Shown here in pieces: positions 60,533 through 64,000 of a DNA stretch of 64,000 bases; within the stretch, counting starts at the first letter, position 1; each line of letters starts with the position of its first letter. The notes under the pieces were generated by a model that did not search any database, was not told the origin of the DNA, and was given only the letters and a program-made list of their open reading frames with translations. Position numbers and translations under genes: made by a program. The DNA is from JAFIEN01 sp051859505 (GTDB lineage Bacteria > Pseudomonadota > Alphaproteobacteria > Rhodobacterales > Rhodobacteraceae): assembly GCA_051859505.1 (NCBI GenBank), contig JBHYFN010000006.1, forward strand, positions 1 to 64,000, read 5' to 3'.

Positions 60533-61861
60533 TTAGGCCAGCGCCGCCTCGGCCGCCCGCGCAAGACGCAAAAGCCGGCCATCCTGCCCCGGTGGTGCGT
60601 GCAGCATGATCCCGCAGGAGGGCGTCCCCGTCGGCAGCGTGACCGCCGCAAGCCCCATGAGATTGCCCATCCGGGTGCAGCGCAGCGCCTGAAGGTTGAC
60701 CGCGCGGTAATAGTCCGGGTCAGAGGCCAGCCGGTCAAGCGCGGGCGGCAGGATCGCGCCCGTCGAACAGATCACCGCATCCGCCCCCGCCGTGGCCGCG
60801 TGAAACAGGCGGCGGATCCGGCGCAACTCCTCCCACCCGGCCAGGAAATCCGCGGCGGTGATCGCCGCGCCCCCCTCGAGCCGTTCCCGGATCATCGGGA
60901 ACATCTTGTCAGGCGCGGCCTCCATATAGGGCCGCCAGAAGGCATAGGCCTCGGCGCCGTAAAGCGGCAGGGCCAGGTCATAGGCGCGGCGGAGTTCGGG
61001 TATCTCGATGCGGTCGATCCTTGCCCCGGCAGCGGAGAGGCGCGTCACCGCCGCCTCGAAAGCGGCCAGAGGGGCGGGATCAAGGTCTTCGCCCACCACG
61101 GTATCGAGGATCATGAGGCGGGCGCCCGAGAGCGAGGCCCCGGCCAGATCGGCCGGGCGCGTATCCCCCAGAGCGGCAAACAACAGCGCCGCATCCTCGA
61201 CACTGCGGCAAAGCGGGCCGACGGTATCGAAACTTGCACAAAGCGGCACAACACCCCTGACGGACAGGGCGCCGTGGGTGGGCTTGAACCCCACCAGATC
61301 ATTCCAGCCCGCCGGGATGCGGATCGACCCGCCGGTATCCGAACCGATGGCCGCAGGGGCCAGCCCGAAAGCGACCGAAGTCGCCGCGCCCGAGGACGAC
61401 CCCCCGGGCACGGCTTCGGGATCGTTCACGCAGGGCGGTGTCGCCGTGACCGGATTGTAGCCAAGGCCCGAGAAGGCCACTTCCGAAAGATGCGTCTTGC
61501 CAAGGCAAACCAGCCCGGCCTGGGTCGCATTGCGCAGCACCTCGGCATCGCGCTCGGGCACCCGGCCTGCCATCAGGGCCGTTCCCGCCTCGGTCGCAAC
61601 GCCGGCGGTATCGTAAAGATCCTTCCACGACAGCGGCACCCCGTCGAGAGGGCCGCGCCGCAGGCCATCTTTCAGGCGGGCGCGGGCGGCCAGGGCCTCG
61701 GCCCGGGCGCGATCGGGGGTCGTGCGCGCATAGATCCGGTCCTGCAGGGGATGGGCGTCGATTGCGGCAAGGTGGGCCTCGGTCAACTCCACCGGATCGA
61801 TCCTTCCGGCCGCGATTCCCCGCCCCAGATCCGCCGCCGTCGCCTTCAGCCAATCGTCCAT
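60533..61861 (-). CDS. Amidase-signature enzyme
   Basis: 442 residues. The Ser-cisSer-Lys triad is visible: Lys in SWKDLYDTAG, cis-Ser in GGSSSGAA and the nucleophile Ser in GSDTGGSIRIPAG. Amidase-signature enzymes hydrolyse amide or peptide-like bonds; GatA-type subunits are excluded by the lack of GatB/GatC neighbours and length. The substrate is unknown. The ATG at 61861 follows AGGG. It diverges from the UbiH-type gene by 86 bases. Confidence 0.88.
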   Translation of the reverse strand: MDDWLKATAADLGRGIAAGRIDPVELTEAHLAAIDAHPLQDRIYARTTPDRARAEALAARARLKDGLRRGPLDGVPLSWKDLYDTAGVATEAGTALMAGRVPERDAEVLRNATQAGLVCLGKTHLSEVAFSGLGYNPVTATPPCVNDPEAVPGGSSSGAATSVAFGLAPAAIGSDTGGSIRIPAGWNDLVGFKPTHGALSVRGVVPLCASFDTVGPLCRSVEDAALLFAALGDTRPADLAGASLSGARLMILDTVVGEDLDPAPLAAFEAAVTRLSAAGARIDRIEIPELRRAYDLALPLYGAEAYAFWRPYMEAAPDKMFPMIRERLEGGAAITAADFLAGWEELRRIRRLFHAATAGADAVICSTGAILPPALDRLASDPDYYRAVNLQALRCTRMGNLMGLAAVTLPTGTPSCGIMLHAPPGQDGRLLRLARAAEAALA

Positions 61862-61947
61862 CGTACCCTGCCCCGCGTCATTTCGCGCGACGGTAGCGGC
61901 CAAGGGGCGCATGGACAATCCCGCGAGCAGCGCCATAGTGCGGCGCG

Positions 61948-63165
61948 ATGATGCAAGCACCTCATATCCTGATCGCGGGTGGCGGCCTGAACGGCCCCGC
62001 CCTTGCTCTTGCCCTCGCGCAAGCGGGCTTCCGGGTCAGCGTGATCGACACGCTGCCCCGCGATACCCGCTCTGCCCCCGATTTCGACGGGCGGGCCTAT
62101 GCGCTTGCGCTGGCCTCTTGCCGCCTGCTGCGGGCCATCGGGATCTGGAGCCGGATCGCCGATCAGGCCCAGCCGATGCTTGAGATCAAGGTAACGGACG
62201 GCCGGGCCGGTGAAGGGCCAAGCCCCTGGATGCTTCATTTCGACCATGCCGAGATTGAGGAAGGCCCGATGGGCCACATGGTCGAGGACCGTCACCTGCG
62301 CCGCGCCTTTCTGGATGCGATGGACGAGGATCCCCGCATCACCCACCTTTCCGGAGAGGCTGTTGTTGCGCAGCAGGCCGGCCCGGGCGGGATCACGGTC
62401 ACGCTTTCCTCCGGCGCAGAGCTGACCGGGGCGCTTCTTGTCGGCGCGGACGGCCGCAAGAGCGGCACTGCGGCGCGCGCCGGGATCGGCCGGATGGGGT
62501 GGAGCTACGGGCAGACGGGCGTGGTCTGTGCGGTCGCGCATGAAAGGCCCCATGGCGGGATCGCGCATCAGTTCTTCATGCCCGCCGGGCCGCTTGCGAT
62601 CCTGCCGCTGACCGGCAACCGCTGCTCCATCGTCTGGAGCGAAACCGACGCCCGCGCGGCCGAACTCATGGCGATGGAGGATGACGCCTTCCTTGCCGCC
62701 CTGCGCCCGGCCTTCGGCGATTTTCTGGGGGCGATCGCGCTGGCCGGAGACCGGTTCAGCTATCCTCTGGGCCTGACCCTGGCAAAAAGCTTTGTGGCGG
62801 ATCGCCTTGCCCTTGTGGGCGATGCAGCGCATGGGATGCACCCGATTGCCGGGCAGGGTCTGAATGCCGGGCTGCGGGATGTGGCCGCGCTGGCCGACGT
62901 GCTGGCCGAGGCGAAGGCACGGGGCGAGGACATCGGCACGGCGCTTGTGCTGGGGCGTTATCAGCAGTGGCGCAGGTTCGACACGGCGACGCTGGCCCTT
63001 GCGACGGATACGTTCAACAGGCTGTTTTCGAACGACAATCCGCTGTTGCGCGGGATCCGGGATCTTGGCATGGGCGCGGTGAATGCCATGCCCGGGCTGC
63101 GCCGCGGCTTCATCCGCGAAGCGGCCGGGCTGACCGGCGATCTGCCGCGCCTGATGCGCGGGTAG
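61948..63165 (+). CDS. UbiH/Coq6-family FAD-dependent hydroxylase
   Basis: 405 residues. The N-terminal FAD motif GGGLNGPALALALAQAGF, central GADGRKS and C-terminal GDAAHGMHPIAGQGLNAGLRD are diagnostic of the UbiH/UbiF/VisC group. It probably hydroxylates the ring of a ubiquinone precursor; which ring position cannot be told. No other ubi genes are in the window. It ends convergently with the epimerase. Confidence 0.9.
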   Translation: MMQAPHILIAGGGLNGPALALALAQAGFRVSVIDTLPRDTRSAPDFDGRAYALALASCRLLRAIGIWSRIADQAQPMLEIKVTDGRAGEGPSPWMLHFDHAEIEEGPMGHMVEDRHLRRAFLDAMDEDPRITHLSGEAVVAQQAGPGGITVTLSSGAELTGALLVGADGRKSGTAARAGIGRMGWSYGQTGVVCAVAHERPHGGIAHQFFMPAGPLAILPLTGNRCSIVWSETDARAAELMAMEDDAFLAALRPAFGDFLGAIALAGDRFSYPLGLTLAKSFVADRLALVGDAAHGMHPIAGQGLNAGLRDVAALADVLAEAKARGEDIGTALVLGRYQQWRRFDTATLALATDTFNRLFSNDNPLLRGIRDLGMGAVNAMPGLRRGFIREAAGLTGDLPRLMRG

Positions 63166-63199
63166 CGCGGCCTGCGGCACGGATCAGGGCCGGGGCGCC

Positions 63200-64000
63200 C
63201 TACTTTCCGTAATACTCCCGGAACCACGCGACGAAGCGGGCGATCCCGTCGCGCACATCGGTCTCGGGTCGATAGCCTGTCAGGCGCTGCAGCAATGTCG
63301 CATCCGCCCAGGTGGCGGGCACGTCGCCGGCCTGCATCTCCATGTAGTTGCGGAGGGCCTTCTGCCCCAGGCAATCCTCGATCGCCTCGACGAAATCCAG
63401 AAGCCGCACCTTGTCGGAATTGCCGATGTTCACGATCCGGAACGGCGCCACGGGCGAGAGGCTGTCACCCTCGGGCACAATCCCGTCGGCGGGCCGCTCG
63501 GGCACCACATCCATCAGCAGACGGATCGCGCGGACCAGGTCATCGACATAGGTGAAGTCGCGATACATCTCGCCGTGGTTGTAGATGTCGATCGGGCGGC
63601 CATCGAGGATCGCATCGACGAACTTGTAAAGCGCCAGATCCGGCCGCCCCCAGGGGCCATAGACGGTGAAGAAGCGGAACATCGTGGTCGGCAGGTTCCA
63701 CAGATGCGCATGGGCATGGGCCATGCTTTCATTGGCCTTCTTGGTCGCGGCATAGATCGTCAGCTGGGTGTCGGCCTTCTCGGTCTCGGTGAAGGGCATG
63801 TCGGTATTGGCGCCATAGACCGAACTGGTCGAGGCCATCAGCAGATGCCGCACCTTCAGCCGCTTGGCCGCCTCCATCACATTGAAGGTGCCGATCACGT
63901 TGGCATCCAGATAGGCGCGCGGGTTTTCCAGCGAATAGCGCACCCCGGCTTGGGCGGCGAGGTGGATGATGACATCGGGCCGAAAGTCATCGGCCATCGC
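63200..64000 (-). CDS. NAD-dependent epimerase, UDP-glucuronate 4-epimerase type (truncated by window)
   Basis: The frame is still open at the window end, so the N-terminus with the Rossmann Gly motif is missing; 266 codons are visible. The extended-SDR signature is clear: MASTSSVYG, active Tyr/Lys in IYAATKKANE, and FRFFTVYGPWGRPDLALYKF, then FTYVDD. The pattern fits UDP-glucuronate 4-epimerases that make UDP-galacturonate for polysaccharide. The visible ATG at 63997 is internal, not the start. Confidence 0.85.
   Translation of the reverse strand, partial: AMADDFRPDVIIHLAAQAGVRYSLENPRAYLDANVIGTFNVMEAAKRLKVRHLLMASTSSVYGANTDMPFTETEKADTQLTIYAATKKANESMAHAHAHLWNLPTTMFRFFTVYGPWGRPDLALYKFVDAILDGRPIDIYNHGEMYRDFTYVDDLVRAIRLLMDVVPERPADGIVPEGDSLSPVAPFRIVNIGNSDKVRLLDFVEAIEDCLGQKALRNYMEMQAGDVPATWADATLLQRLTGYRPETDVRDGIARFVAWFREYYGK

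Overview
This window is a high-GC chromosomal segment of an alphaproteobacterium, most probably Rhodobacterales (a Rhodobacter/Paracoccus/roseobacter relative). The evidence is indirect: an RpoHII-type heat-shock sigma factor with an ECF-sigma-like promoter, a ThiF-family protein with membrane segments at its N-terminus, several DAO-GcvT fused dehydrogenases, N-formylglutamate amidohydrolase beside a DUF1244 gene, and the overall codon bias. Genes are tightly packed. Many neighbours overlap by ATGA, GTGA or TGATG, and no gene-free stretch exceeds 300 bases. I saw no rRNA, tRNA, CRISPR array, insertion sequence, phage gene or origin.

Layout. 1-2262: 3' part of an autotransporter. 2309-8698 (minus): seven-gene operon for a polyamine/opine-type ABC importer, a PfkB kinase, an ADP-ribosylglycohydrolase-family enzyme and an isochorismatase-type hydrolase. 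8780-10629 (minus): a glutathione transferase, then cobC-like and cobU for cobalamin assembly. 10724-16602 (plus): rpoH, then the overlapping run coaBC-dut-moeB, then an M3 peptidase. 16624-21156: an SH3 protein diverging from a 2-hydroxyacid dehydrogenase and the first DAO-GcvT dehydrogenase. 21191-25984 (minus): GH25 lipoprotein, MgtC/DUF4010 protein, rnhA, DUF3429, ispH, AlgH. 26089-33833: a DsbD-domain protein on plus; RND pump with adaptor, moaB, a LysE exporter and a family-4 uracil-DNA glycosylase on minus. 33938-35754 (plus): dipeptide epimerase and D-amino-acid transaminase. 35836-36906 (minus): DUF1244 and N-formylglutamate amidohydrolase. 37032-44483 (mostly plus): pyk, a small membrane protein, rpmI, rplT, a DUF5672 gene, pheS and pheT. 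44559-52101 (minus): a methylated-amine cluster of two DAO-GcvT dehydrogenases, a homocysteine methyltransferase, a Gfa-like protein, an XRE-cupin regulator and free-methionine-sulfoxide reductase. 52370-64000: gamma-glutamyltransferase, hspQ, SLT lipoprotein, lolA, ftsK, an aminotransferase, an amidase, a UbiH-type hydroxylase and a truncated UDP-glucuronate epimerase.

How genes may work together. The 44559-51534 cluster fits stepwise demethylation of betaine-type compounds: methyl transfer to homocysteine, flavin-dependent removal of further methyl groups to tetrahydrofolate, and a formaldehyde-handling Gfa fold, under a cupin-type regulator with a palindromic operator just upstream. The 2309-8698 operon resembles E. 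coli yegTUV with an ABC importer in place of the nucleoside permease, suggesting uptake and cleavage of an N- or O-ribosylated compound.

Non-coding structure. The most striking signal is a family of short palindromes with a shared A/T core (AATTTGGCCAAATT or close variants) and G/C arms that differ from copy to copy but always stay complementary. Every intergenic copy lies just past a stop codon, so they look like terminators or 3'-end hairpins. Other candidate control sites are an ECF-sigma promoter before rpoH, an FNR-type box before the MgtC/DUF4010 gene, a LacI-type operator before pyk and a two-turn palindrome before the XRE-cupin gene.
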